Assembly (NCBI RefSeq): GCF_003369915.1
Contig: NW_022881614.1
Coordinates: forward strand, 14,810,001-14,874,000
Length of the DNA: 64,000 nucleotides
Origin: Drosophila miranda
Lineage: Eukaryota; Arthropoda; Insecta; Diptera; Drosophilidae
Direction: 5' to 3'
Below, in pieces: positions 21,827-34,002 of this stretch. Under the pieces are notes generated by a model, which did not search any database, was not told where the DNA came from, and was given only the letters and a program-made list of their open reading frames with translations. Both the position numbers and the translations under genes were made by a program. The stretch's first letter is position 1. Every line of letters starts with the position of its first letter.

Positions 21827-24634
21827 AAAATGCTTTGCTTAAACTGTTTCGCAAGAGGTCACCAGATTCGTGAATGCCAAAGTGCCCACAACTGCAACAC
21901 GTGTGGAGACCGGCATCATACGCTGCTGCACCGTGGCACTCCAGTTTCCAGCCAATCCGTGCCCAACTCCGTACCACTTCCGACTCCTGCCGAAGCTCAG
22001 CCTAGCGTTCAGAACTATTTCGCCTCCGGCAAGAGGGCGGTACTCCTGGGCACGGCTATTATTAATATTTGCCACTTGGGGACAAACTTTCGCGCCCGCG
22101 CTCTAATCGACCCGGGCTCCGAGGCGACGTCCATTACGGAACGTCTCTTCCAGATCATTAAGTTGCCATTCCGACTCGCCCAGGCACAGGTCTCGGGCCT
22201 CAATCAGACCATATCCGCTCAGTCCAAGAAGCTCTGCCATTTTTCCATCCGATCCCCGACTAAGCCGGGCTTACACTTGGATGCCACAGCCTATGTCCTG
22301 CCGAAACTATCAGGCAGCCTTCCCTTCCATCCGATCCCGCAACACTCGTTGCGAGACTTGCCGAACCTGCCATGGGCAGACCCGACATTTTACGCAAGCT
22401 CACAAATAGATGACCTGATTGGTGCCGACATCCTTCCAGATCCGCATTCCAAGGTGGATCGGCTCCGAACCATCTGTAAGGGTCGAGCATCACGGATTTT
22501 GCGATGCGTCCGAAAAGGCGTACGGTGCGGCGATCTACGTACGCATCGAGACTGACCACCTGGTCAAGGTGCAGTTGCTCACCGCGAAAACACGAGTCGC
22601 ACCCGTTAAGACTGTATCGCTCCCCCGGTTAGAGCTATGCGGCGCCGTGCTGCTGTCCGAAATGGCGACGGCTATCCTGCCAAATATGCCAAGCGCACCT
22701 ACAACCTGTTACTTCTGGACAGATTCCGCTATAGTCCTGTCCTGGCTGAAAAAGCCTGCTTGCCACTGGACTACCTTCGTGGCCAACCGAGTGACCAGAA
22801 TTTCGCAAGCCACCGGGGTCGAGAAGTGGGGTCGCGTTCCGTCCGCACAAAATCCCGCCGACCTCGCCAGCAGGGGCGTATCCTTACAGGAGCTCGTCGA
22901 GAACCAACTCTGGTGGCACGGACCAGCGTGGTTGCAAGGGCCCCGGCATCAAAGGTCAGCCCAAGGCGGGGACGATCCCGTGATAACCCTCGAGCAACGT
23001 GCTCTGAAGGTTCATTTTGCACTGAGCCCATCCGAAGACTTCCTCGATCGGTTCTCCAATCTGGAGAGAGCCCTGCGAGTCCGTGCTTATGTCCTTCGCT
23101 TCACAAAACGCTGCCGGAAGCTGGTCACCGGACAAGAGGACCACCTTGCAAGCGAAGACATTACCGAAGCTGAGCGCACTCTTATCTTAGAGACTCAGCG
23201 CAGGGAATACTCCCAAGAGTATCACTGCCTAAGCGAGAAGCGGCCAGTGCCAAGGTCAAGATCTATCCTGAATTTGAACCCGTTCCTAGACCAACATGGG
23301 CTCATAAGAGCATGTGGCCGTATCGCAACTTCTACCTTTCTGAAGTACGACGAACGGCATCCCATTATTCTGCCGTACCGCTGCCGGCTATCCCGCCTTC
23401 TCGCGCAATTCACCCACCGGATAACTCTTCATGGCGGAAACCAACTAATGGTGCGACGTATCCGATCTGGATTCCCAAGGTTCAGAAACTCATGAAGGGG
23501 GTGGTAAACTCCTGCAAGGTATGCGTCATCCACAGACAGAAGTTGCAAGCCAAAATGATGGGTGATCTTCCTACGGAACGAACGTCCTTTTCCAGACCGT
23601 TCACGCACACCGGAATTGACTACGCGGGTCCCGTCGAAATACGGAATTACACAGGCAGAGCGTGCCTGATAACCAAGGGGTATATGTGTGTTTTCGTGTG
23701 TTTTTCCACGAAGGCCATCCATTTGGAGCCCACGTCGGATCTCACGACCGAGAAATTTCTTGCAGCCTTCGCTCGTTTCGTCGCACGACGAGGGTGTCCG
23801 CAGCGCATTCACTCCGACAATGGCAAATTTTTCGTTGGTGCCGCCAAGGTGCTTTCCCGTGACTTCCTAGAAGCATTCAAGGGCTCGATAACTGATGCGT
23901 ACAGCCATCACCGGGTTTCGTGGCGTTTTATCCCACCAGGAGCTCCACACATGGGAGGTCTGTGGGAAGCCGGGGTGAAGAGTTTCTAAACTCTCTTTTA
24001 CAAAGCCACGTCCACTCGGAAGTACACTTTCGAAGAGCTTTCCACGCTTCTCGCAAAGATCGAAGCATGCCTTAATTCCAGGCCGCTCTCGCCGATGTCC
24101 GAAGATCCAACTGAGTTGCTGGCCCTTACTCCCGGGCACTTCCTTACCGGGGGACCCTTGATGTCCACGGCCGAACCCGAAATAAAGGGTGACCTTAAAT
24201 CAATAATCAATCGATGGCAGCATTTAAAAGCGCTCACCCAACAGTTTTGCCAGCGGTGGAAAGAGGAATACCTCAAAGCGCTCCACAAGCGCACTAAGTG
24301 GCAGACGCGGACGCCAAACCTCCAGGTTGGGGATATGGTTGTCGTCAAAGAAGACAACCTGCCCTCCAATGAATAGCGGCTCGGGAGAGTCCAGTCCGTG
24401 TATCCCGGCGCTGACGAGAGAGTCCGTGTGGTAGATATCCTTACTGCCCGCGGGGTCCTTAAAAGGCCTGTTGTAAAGGTCGTTCTCCTCCCAGTAGAAC
24501 GCCCTAGTTCCGTCCAACAATAACGCGAGTGTACCTTCCAAAGCTCCAAGTTTCATTACTAATACTTCTTCGACCACTTTCTTTCCTCCTAGTTCAGCGT
24601 ATCCAGACATGGCCTCACGCTCACGCGCCAACCG
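21827..24634 (+). mobile_element. BEL/Pao retrotransposon fragment A (left arm plus spacer)
   Basis: Reads on the plus strand from a Gag zinc knuckle (CLNCFARGHQIREC) through the aspartic protease region (ALIDPGSEATSI). A deletion near 22440 then removes the reverse transcriptase. RNase H ([14 protein letters not shown]), the integrase zinc-binding region (CKVCVIHRQKLQAKMMG) and the integrase core (GIDYAGPVE, FSTKAIHLEP) follow, with the C-terminal tail ending near 24500. There is a frameshift at the deletion and a stop after VKSF (23987-23989). No LTR is recognised. It is flanked on the left by DINE-1, not by its own 5' end. Confidence 0.88.
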
Positions 24635-27468
24635 CACCCATCATTTGGGCTTGCAACTTCTGTCTGTGGATGACGCATACCTTGCAGGAGTTTACCACCC
24701 CCTTCATGAGTTTCTGAACCTTGGGAATCCAGATCGGATACGTCGCACCATTAGTTGGTTTCCGCCATGAAGAGTTATCCGGTGGGTGAATTGCGCGAGA
24801 AGGCGGGATAGCCGGCAGCGGTACGGCAGAATAATGGGATGCCGTTCGTCGTACTTCAGAAAGGTGGAAGGTGCGATACGGCCACATGCTCTTATGAGCC
24901 CATGTTGGTCTAGGAACGGATTCAAATTCAGGATAGAACTTGACCTTGGCACTGGCCGCTCTCGCTTAGGCAGTGATGCTCTTGGGAGTATTCCCTGCGC
25001 TGAGTCTCTAGGATAAGAGTGCGCTCAGCTTCGGTAATGTCTTCGCTTGCAAGGTGGTCCTCTTGTCCGGTGACCAGCTTCCGGCAGCGTTTTGTGAAGC
25101 GAAGGACATAAGCACGGACTCGCAGGGCTCTCTCCAGATTGGAGAACCGATCGAGGAAGTCTTCGGATGGGCTCGGTGCAAAATGAACCTTCAGAGCACG
25201 TTGCTCGAGGGTTATCACGGGATCGTCCCCGCCTTGGGCTGACCTTTGATGCCGGGGCCCTTGCAACCACGCTGGTCCGTGCCACCAGAGTTGGTTCTCG
25301 ACGAGCTCCTGTAAGGATACGCCCCTGCTGGCGAGGTCGGCGGGATTTTGTGCGGACGGAACGCGACCCCACTTCTCGACCCCGGTGGCTTGCGAAATTC
25401 TGGTCACTCGGTTGGCCACGAAGGTAGTCCAGTGGCAAGCAGGCTTTTTCAGCCAGGACAGGACTATAGCGGAATCTGTCCAGAAGTAACAGGTTGTAGG
25501 TGCGCTTGGCATATTTGGCAGGATAGCCGTCGCCATTTCGGACAGCAGCACGGCGCCGCATAGCTCTAACCGGGGGAGCGATACAGTCTTAACGGGTGCG
25601 ACTCGTGTTTTCGCGGTGAGCAACTGCACCTTGACCAGGTGGTCAGTCTCGATGCGTACGTAGATCGCCGCACCGTACGCCTTTTCGGACGCATCGCAAA
25701 ATCCGTGATGCTCGACCCTTACAGATGGTTCGGAGCCGATCCACCTTGGAATGCGGATCTGGTCGAGAGCGGAGTAGCTCCGCAGAAAACTCTGCCAGCG
25801 CTGACGCATCTCGGTCGGAAGATCTTCGTCCCATCCCACTTCTTGCAACCAGATCTCTTGCATGAAGATCTTTGACCGGACAATGAATGGAGCCAACCAG
25901 CCCGCAGGGTCGAACAACCTGCTATCTGGGAAAGCACCGCTCGCTTGGTATAGGATGCCGTAGATGCCAGTTCTGGCGGAACGAAGAAGAAATCGTCTGT
26001 TGTCGCCTTCCAGCGAATTCCGAGAGTCTTGGCTGTGCTTTCTGCCTCGAGTTCAAGGAAGTCGGTGTGAAGGAGATGGTCATTCGGAATGGTAGTCAGG
26101 ATATCCTTGTGGTTGGACGTCCATTTTCTCAGTGGAAACCCGGCAGAACTCAGGGCGGCCTGTAACTCGCGGATAGCTAGTTGAGCCTCAGTGGGAGAGT
26201 CTGCTCCCGCTAGGACGTCGTCGACATACATACAGGACCGAATGATGTGACTGGCTCTCGGGAATCGGGACTGGACATCGTCTGCAAGCCGTTGCAACAC
26301 CCGGATGGCGAGAAAGGGAGCACAATTGACTCCAAAGGTGACAGTTTGCAACTCATAGTCGCGTATCTCGCCCTCCTTGTTGCGAAACATTATTCGCTGG
26401 AAGAGGTGTGCTTCGGATCTACCCAAATCTGCCGATACATCTTGGTGATGTCATCATTGAAGACGTACCGGTAGTAGCGCCACTTCAGGATCTGAAGGGC
26501 TAAGTCGGACTGGAGAACAGGGCCGGGGTGCAGAAGGTCATTCAAGCTGATACCGTTAGTCGACGGGCTGGATGCGTTAAATACAACGCGGACTTTCGTG
26601 GTGGTGCTATCAGGCTTGAAGACAGCGTGGTGCGGCAGGTAGTAGGTTGAGGACCCATGAGTCGGAAGAACTTCTGTCATGTGTCCAAGCTCTAGGTATT
26701 CTTGGATCACGGTGTCATACTGCTCTTGTAGAGGACTGTTTCTTTTCAAGCGATTTTCGTTTCTTAGGAACTGGGCCAGCGCGGTTGCCCTTGAATACCC
26801 CAGATCTGATCCGAGATGATCTGGGTCGCGAAACGGTAACGTGACGACGTATTTCCCGCTTGGCGTTCTTGACGTAGTTCGGAGGAAATTTCTTTCGCAG
26901 TACGAATCCGACTCGCTTTCTATTTTAGTAGGAATGTCCTTCACATCCCAAAACTTTGTGAGGGATGGGAGGGAAGGCTGCCTGATAGTTCCGGCAGGAC
27001 ATAGGCTGTGGCATCCAAGTGTAAGCCCGGCTTAGTAGGGGATCGGATGGAAAAATGGCAGAGCTTCTTGGACTGAGCGGATATGGTCTGATTGAGGCCC
27101 GAGACCTGTGCCTGGGTGAGTCGGAATGGCAACTTAATGATCTGGAAGAGACGTTCCGTAATGAACGTCGCCTCGGAGCCCGGGTCGATTAGAGCGCGGG
27201 CGCGAAAGTTTGTCCCCAAGTGGCAAATATTAATAATAGCCGTGCCCAGGAGTACCGCCCTCTTGCCGGAGGCGAAATAGTTCGGAACGCTAGGCTGAGC
27301 TTCGGCAGGAGTCGGAAGTGGTACGGAGTTGGGCACGGATTGGCTGGAAACTGGAGTGCCACGGTGCAGCAGCGTATGATGCCGGTCTCCACACGTGTTG
27401 CAGTTGTGGGCGCTTTGGCATTCACGAATCTGGTGACCTCTTGCGAAACAGTTTAAGCAAAGCATTTT
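24635..27468 (-). mobile_element. BEL/Pao retrotransposon fragment B (right, inverted arm)
   Basis: An inverted near-copy of fragment A that starts at the same DINE-1/gag junction (27468) and ends inside the integrase zinc-binding region (24635). It keeps the reverse transcriptase lost from A, including VRVVFNASS, DITKMYRQIW and YVDDVLAGA. It lacks part of the segment between protease and RT (break near 26945), and it has frame shifts near 25920 and 26400. The two arms carry different deletions, so both are defective. Confidence 0.88.
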
Positions 27469-28581
27469 TATACCCGATACTCAAAATGAGTATTGGGGTA
27501 TATTAGATTTGTGGTAAAAGTGGATGTGTGTAACGTCCAGAAGGAATCGTTTCCGACCCCATAAAGATATATATGCTTGATCAGCATCAATAGCCAAGTC
27601 GATTGAGCCCTGTCTGTCTGTCCGTCCGTCCGTTCGTCCGTCTGTCTGTCTGTCCGTCCCCTTCAGCGCCTAGTGCTCAAAGACTATAAGAGCTAGAGCA
27701 ACGATGTTTTGGATCCAGACTTCTGTGGTATGTCACTGCTACAAAAATATTTCAAAACTTCGCCCCGCCCACTTCCGCCCCCACAAAGGACGAAAATCTG
27801 TGGCATCCACAATTTTAAAGATATGAGAAAACCAAAAGCGTAGAATTGTACAGAATGACCATATCTTTAAGACTGCGGAATCAGAATTGGATCGTATTAT
27901 TATTATAGCCAGCATCAAGAGAACAATTTCATTTTTTCTCGCCCTGTCTCCCTCTAACACACACGTAGCATAGGCGGCTTTGCTTAGAGTAAAACATTAG
28001 CGCCTAGATCTCAGAGACTACAAAAGCTAGAGCAACCAAATTTGGTATCCACACTCCTAATATATCGGACCGAGACGAGTTTGTTTCAAAATTTCGCCAC
28101 ACCTTCTTCCGCCCCCGCAAAGGACGAAATCTGGGGATATTCAAAAATCTCAGAGACTATTAAGGCTAGAGTAACCAAATTTGGTATCCGCACTCCTGTT
28201 AGATCTTACTATAAAACGTGCATCTCAAAATTTCGCCCCACCCCCTTCCGCCCACACAAAGGACGAAAATCTGTTGCATCCACAATATTGCACATTCGAG
28301 AAAACTAAAAACGCAGAATCATAGATAATGACCATATCTATCAGATTGCTGAATCTGGATCAGATCAGATCATTTTTATAGCCAATAGGAACAAATCAAT
28401 TTGCAGTGGCTACGCAGCGCCAGACGTCACGCTCAGACTGATTTTCTGTCTCTCTCGCACGCACTCTTTGTCGTGTCGTTTAATATTAGCGGCGTCTGCC
28501 GGAGGAGAGCCATACTGACTTAGTATCGGGTATAACCGTAGAGTTGCGGTGTCCGCAGCAACTCACAACGTTCCCCCTCGT
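27469..28581 (+). mobile_element. DINE-1/ISY-like Helentron, right arm of the inverted duplication
   Basis: Mirror copy of the element at 20759-21826 with the same junction to the BEL gag (TTTTTATACCCG beside GCAAAGCA). It ends at CGTTCCCCCTCGT. Unique DNA starts right after it, which marks the outer limit of the inverted duplication. Confidence 0.85.
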
Positions 28582-29630
28582 TTTGTAATAAATCCTATGT
28601 CCATAAAGTTACTAACTACCGATTTTAGTACTAAATACTTATACAATACATACAATATTATCTAGCATTGTACGTTTCAAATAAAATGTTAAAATTTTGC
28701 ATAAAACAAAAGATCTTAACCTTGATCCAGAGCGAATCGTTCAATCGATTGTATTGCCAATTTCTCGTCCTCCGATCAGCTGGCCGCGAGCGTTAATGAA
28801 TGTATTTTTACACATATACAGGCTATAAGCAAAGACAGACGCTGGCCAAAATCTGTTCGGTCGTTTTATAAATAACAATGTCTACTCAGGGGTTGTCAGG
28901 TGACCTGAAGGCTAACCATGTTTGGGAGATACCCTACCTTAATGCCTTCTTTCTTCTTGACCACAACATTTTCATGTCAGTTAATAAACCTCTCTGTAAC
29001 CGTTTCGTATCCGTCTTGAACCGATTCGTTGTGATCGCATTTGACAGCCCTGGGCGGGAGGCTGCAAGCTCTAGATTTTTTATTGCAACTGCTGCATTTG
29101 ATTTTCTGGTCTGGCGCGCGACGAACGTTGTTTTGGGTCCTCTAATTTCAGCCCAGCAACACAACTTTACTTCATCTACACTTCAGGCCTTTCTGTACTT
29201 CACTTCCGATCCCCAGCACTTTGAAGTGAGTGTTTTTTCTATTCCCCAAATGCCTCTGGCTTTCAAAAGTTTTTCGAACTGTAAGCAAAGTGCTACGCTA
29301 CCGATTCTCACTGGGAACAAACTATTACGCAATTCTTAATGCTGTGATGAACTGTTTGCAAGAGAAAGAAAACAATAGTTATGTAAAAAAGCAATTGAAA
29401 CCATGAGTTCAAAATGATGTCAAAACGAAACGGTTAAACTATTGGCATTTTTCGAAAATGGAAGTATATCATCCGTTCAGTTCATAAGTGATTATGGAAT
29501 AAAGATCACATTGTATGCTTTCTGTTCTATGTTTATGGAATCCGTTCGGTTACATCATGACCTTAACCTTAAAGCATCCTAATTTCTCCCTCCGTGTTCC
29601 CATCTCTTTTTAGCACCTTCTCTTGGCAAC
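28582..29630. other. Upstream region of the phosphate carrier gene
   Basis: About 1 kb of AT-rich, unique-looking DNA. It contains a 153-codon plus-strand open frame (28878-29339) that I do not recognise, with no sign of a family, splice sites or codon bias. I treat it as chance. The carrier's 5' UTR and promoter should lie near 29550-29630, but no named motif is seen. Confidence 0.4.
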
Positions 29631-30880
29631 ATGTTCAAATCAATCTTCGAGTCCGCGCAGAGCTCATCGTTCAGGTCGCCGTTCACCAGCGTCAACTGCC
29701 AGGCTGCCACTCCTGCCTCCGACCTTGCGCTCTCTAAAGTGGCATCCCCGTCAGTCTCGGCCCTTGACGATGTCTCGCCCCGCAAACATAGCCCCAACCA
29801 CAACTTTGCCGCCGCCGCCGCAGCTCCTCTGGGTGGTATGTGGATGGATGATGATCCAGGGAAACCATTCTAATCTCTGGCTCTGGCTTAGATTCCTGCG
29901 AGTTCGGATCAAACAAATACTTTCTGCTGTGCGGCTTGGGAGGCATCATCTCCTGCGGCTCCACACACACCATGGTAGTGCCTCTGGATTTGGTCAAGTG
30001 CCGCCTGCAGGTGGATCCGGCCAAGTACAAGAGTGTGTTCAACGGTTTCCGGGTCAGTTTGGCCGAGGAGGGTGTGAGGGGTCTGGGCAAGGGCTGGGCA
30101 CCCACCTTCATCGGCTACTCCATGCAGGGCCTGTGCAAGTTCGGTCTTTACGAGGTCTTCAAAGTCATTTACGGCGATGCCATTGGCGAGGAGAACGCCT
30201 TCCTGTATAGAACCGGCCTGTACTTGGCCTCCTCGGCCTCCGCCGAGTTCTTCGCTGATATTGCCCTGGCGCCCATGGAGGCGGCCAAGGTCAAGATTCA
30301 GACCACTCCCGGATTTGCCAAGACGCTGCGCGAGGCTCTGCCCAAGATGACTGCCCAGGAGGGCATTGGCGCCTTCTACAAGGGTCTGGTCCCACTCTGG
30401 ATGCGACAGATTCCATACACCATGATGAAGTTCGCCTGCTTCGAGCGCACCCTCGAGCTGCTGTACAAGTATGTGGTTCCCAAGCCACGTGCCGACTGCA
30501 CCAAGGGCGAGCAACTGATAGTCACCTTCGCCGCTGGCTACATTGCCGGTGTCTTCTGCGCCATTGTCTCGCATCCCGCCGATACAGTGGTCTCAAAACT
30601 GAACCAGGCTAAGGGCGCCTCCGCCCTGGATGTGGCCAAACAGCTGGGCTGGGCTGGTGAATAGTGATTCTGGTTTTGTGTAAGCCCTTGCCTTAAACTC
30701 TACTTTTCTACAGGACTCTGGGGCGGATTGGTGCCTAGGATTGTGATGATCGGCACCCTGACTGCTGCACAGTGGTTCATCTACGATGCCGTGAAGGTTA
30801 CTCTCCGCATGCCACGTCCACCTCCACCAGAAATGCCCGAATCCCTGAAGAAGAAGTTGGGCGTGACTGGCGAGCAGTAA
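29631..30880 (+). CDS. Mpcp: Mitochondrial phosphate carrier protein (SLC25A3 family)
   Basis: The three exons are 29631-29835, 29892-30656 and 30714-30880. The 56- and 57-bp GT-AG introns are both phase 1, and the exons join into an open frame of 378 codons. The protein imports phosphate with protons into the mitochondrial matrix for ATP synthesis and sits in the inner membrane. The N-terminus (about 75 residues, Ser/Ala-rich with few acidic residues) fits a presequence. Three mitochondrial-carrier repeats follow, each with its Px[DE]xx[KR]-type signature: [24 protein letters not shown] and [20 protein letters not shown] and [12 protein letters not shown] are typical of phosphate carriers. 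The C-terminus ends [11 protein letters not shown] poly(A) signal lies 71 bp past the stop. The gene looks fully intact although its neighbours are broken. Which fly paralogue (Mpcp1, Mpcp2 or another) it matches cannot be settled here. Confidence 0.93.
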
Positions 30881-30950
30881 GCCGTTTAGAAATCGGTTAA
30901 GCCTCTTGTTAAACGAATTGGTCGACATTTGAATAGTAAAACCACGATTG

Positions 30951-30956
30951 AATAAA
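30951..30956 (+). terminator. Poly(A) signal of the phosphate carrier gene
   Basis: AATAAA lies 71 bp after the TAA stop, in AT-rich sequence. Confidence 0.6.
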
Positions 30957-31190
30957 AACCAAACTTTAAATTATTTATTTTTGTAAATAGAAGAAAATTG
31001 TGTGTACATTCCGTTTAATTTAACGGCAATTTTCTGCCATCGCCATAGGCAACTCTGTATATATTGCACAGCACTGAACATCTGTTCCATGCTGCATAAC
31101 AGCCCTGGCGAATCAACATATAAACAACATATAAACACGCGGTCAGCGGCTAAATTTTGATTTGAATAATTTTTATTTTACTTCATACAA

Positions 31191-33956
31191 ATGTTATCAA
31201 CGGCTAAAACCGCGAAGCTAACAAAGAAAGGAAAGAAAGGTAACAAGAAGAGCAAAAATTATAAGGCAGAGAACTGGCAAAAGGTGAAAATAAAGGGCCA
31301 CGTGAATTCCGATGAGTTTGGCGGCTACGAGGGCCTGATTGGACTGGAAGTTCTCGAGGATTACGATGCAGAGCTGGTAAAGTCTTCAAAGAAGAGAGCA
31401 TCTAAAAGGAATGATAAAAAAGAGACAGTGAAGAGTAAAAAGAAGAAGGTATCCAAGACTGTGGAGGAGGAGGGGCCCAGTGAGAGCTCCAGTGAATCGG
31501 AAAGCGAGGACGAAGTGGTGTTTACGGCCAAGTCCACCAGAAAGGCGCGTCAAGCCGAACGTCATGCACAGAAACTAGAAAAACTGAAGGAGAAACGACA
31601 AAAGCGAAAGGAATCGCGAAAGCTGAAAAAGGAAAATATTGAAGAAGAAGATGGTTCGGAGTCGGACGACAACGAGGACAATCCTTCAGGTCAATATGTA
31701 CTGTTGAGACCTCCACAATCGGACGATGAAAATGAGGAGGCAGTGGAGCCCTCGAGTGATGAAGAAGTACCTCAGCTTGTGCCCGCTTCGACGGAATACG
31801 AGGATGAACTGTCCGCTTGGAATGGCTTGGGAGTGCCTTCTAACATTCTACGAGGACTGGCTGAACAGGGCTTTAAGGCACCCACGCAAATTCAGTCCAT
31901 GACTCTGCCAGCTGCCATCCACGGCAAAAAGGATATCGCAGGAGCTGCGGAAACCGGCAGTGGAAAGACCCTGGCCTTTGGCATTCCTATGCTGGCTGGA
32001 ATTATGGAGCTGAAGCAGAGAAATGCTAGTTCTGGCATTCGCAAGGCCCCCAAAGTGAAGGGCGCGCCAATAGCTCCGCCAGCCGACGATGAGCATGAAC
32101 TGACACCGCCGCCTGACGAGCTGGACCACGTCTCTGGTGCCAGCGATGAGGACAGCGACGCCGAACAGCGTGAACAGCGCAAGCAAACTCCCCTGTACGG
32201 TCTGGTGCTGACACCCACTCGGGAGCTGGCCGTCCAGGTAAAGAATCACCTGGTGTCTGCAGTTAAATACACTGGAACACTTCGGGGGCCTGTCTGTAGC
32301 CAAGCAGGAACGTGTGCTCCGGCAGTGTCCGGAGATCGTTGTGGCCACCCCCGGCCGCCTCTGGGAACTGTTTGCCCAGGGCAACCAGCACCTCAACAAA
32401 CTGGATAATTTGAGCTTCCTGGTTATCGACGAAACGGATCGTATGGTCGAGAAGGGTCATTTCGAAGAGCTTAGGAGCCTTCTCAAGGTGCTCAACGCAG
32501 ACGAGCAAAAGAAGCAACAACGCCAAAACTTTGTTTTCTCCGCCACGCTGACTTTGGTCCATGATCTGCCAGATCACATGCAGAGTAAGATAGAGAAACC
32601 TTTCATCAATGTCAAAATATATGTAATTTTCTTCTCGAAGAGCGCAATGTGGGAAAGCGTCCCAAGTTTGTGAAGCAAACGGTGGATCAGAAAATCGAAA
32701 GCCTCATTGAGGAGCTGGGCATATCTCAGCCCAAAATTGTAGATATAACCAGCACTCAACGTGAGTAGATCTCATTGAAACCCCAAATGGCATCCACAAT
32801 AAACCTTAAATGATCTCTGACAGAAACCGCTCAAACGTTGACCGAAAGCCGTCTGCTGTGTCCCATCGATCAGAAGGACTTCTATCTATATTACTTCATC
32901 CAGCGCCATCCCGGCCGCACCATCGTCTTCTGCAACTCCATAGACTGTGTCAGGCGTCTGGCCACGCTCTTTGGCCTGCTGGATTGCAGTCCTCTTCCCC
33001 TCCACGCCAACATGATTCAGAAGCAGCGCCTGAAGAACCTTGAACGCTTCCGCGACTGTCCCACAGGTCTACTAATCGCCACAGATGTAGCTGCCCGTGG
33101 CCTGGACATTCCCAATGTGGAGCATGTGATTCACTATCAGGTGCCACGCACCAGTGAGAACTATGTTCATCGCTTGGGCCGTACTGCTCGAGCCAATAAG
33201 CATGGAATAACCGTCAAGCTCTACAAAACACTAGAGAGAAGTGAGTGATACTTAGATATCGCGAAACGACTTATTAACACACAATTTATTCTTGCAGCCG
33301 AGGATCTGCCACTATTCCCCATCTCGGAGCGTTTTTTGGCCGGTGTGAGAGAGCGTGTAAACCTAGCTCGTGACCTGGACAAGGAGGAGCTGAAACTCAA
33401 GCGGGTTCAGAGCGAGCGTGGCTGGATGAAGAAGCACGCCGAGGAAATGGACATGGTCATTGATGGCTACAACGATGAGTCGTAAGTCTACATGAAACCA
33501 CATTCGAATTTGCTCTAATATAACAATTTGGTGTAGTGGCAGCGACCAAGATGAGGATCCCTTTGTGATAGAACGACGACGCAATCGCGTCCACGTGGAA
33601 ACAGTGCGGGCACAGCTCCATTCTCTCCTAGCTCAGCCCCTTTTCTCCAGAGGCTTCAGCTTCAAGTATCCCAACAGCGAGAACTCTGATGTAACCACGA
33701 GTCACACCACAAGTGCCGTGGATACCATGAAGGCGACCATCGAGGACCAGAAGCTGGCCACAAAGCAACGAAACAAACGGAAAAAAATGCCTAAATCAAC
33801 ATTATTTTACTTAAAAGATTCACAAAGGATTATACGAATAAAGTTCCGGATAAGTCGATCAGTGCTTCGACACGTAGTACCTCTGTCAGAGAACGCGCGT
33901 TCTTGGCCAGCAAAGTGGATACAGACAGAGTTGGAGTTGTGAAACACCTAGAATAA
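31191..33956 (+). pseudogene. DDX24: DDX24-like DEAD-box RNA helicase with two frameshifts
   Basis: The exons are 31191-32584, 32641-32760, 32824-33240, 33298-33481 and 33537-33956, with good GT-AG introns. A long charged Lys/Glu N-terminus of about 200 residues precedes the helicase core, as in DDX24, a nucleolar helicase of large-subunit ribosome assembly. The motifs in order are: Q motif (FKAPTQIQ), I (ETGSGKT), Ia (PTRELA), Ib (TPGR), II (DETD), III (SATL), IV (IVFCNS), V (TDVAARGLD) and VI (HRLGRTAR). A net deletion of about 13 bp at 32276-32280, just before FGGLS, shifts the frame after motif Ia. A probable 1-bp loss in an A-run near 33815 shifts the last ~45 codons; in the other frame they run to a stop at 33954-33956. 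All splice sites remain good, so inactivation looks recent. The deletion size is estimated from family conservation. Confidence 0.85.
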
Positions 33957-34002
33957 ACGTATTTATTAGACCAAGTGAAAATAACGATAAACCCACTCAT
34001 GC

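Noticed and set aside
28878..29339. 153-codon open frame upstream of the phosphate carrier
   Set aside because: No recognisable domain, no splice or poly(A) context, and unremarkable composition; a chance frame is more likely.
33952..33957. AATAAA as the helicase poly(A) signal
   Set aside because: It overlaps the probable original stop codon at 33954-33956, so it is unlikely to be the working signal.
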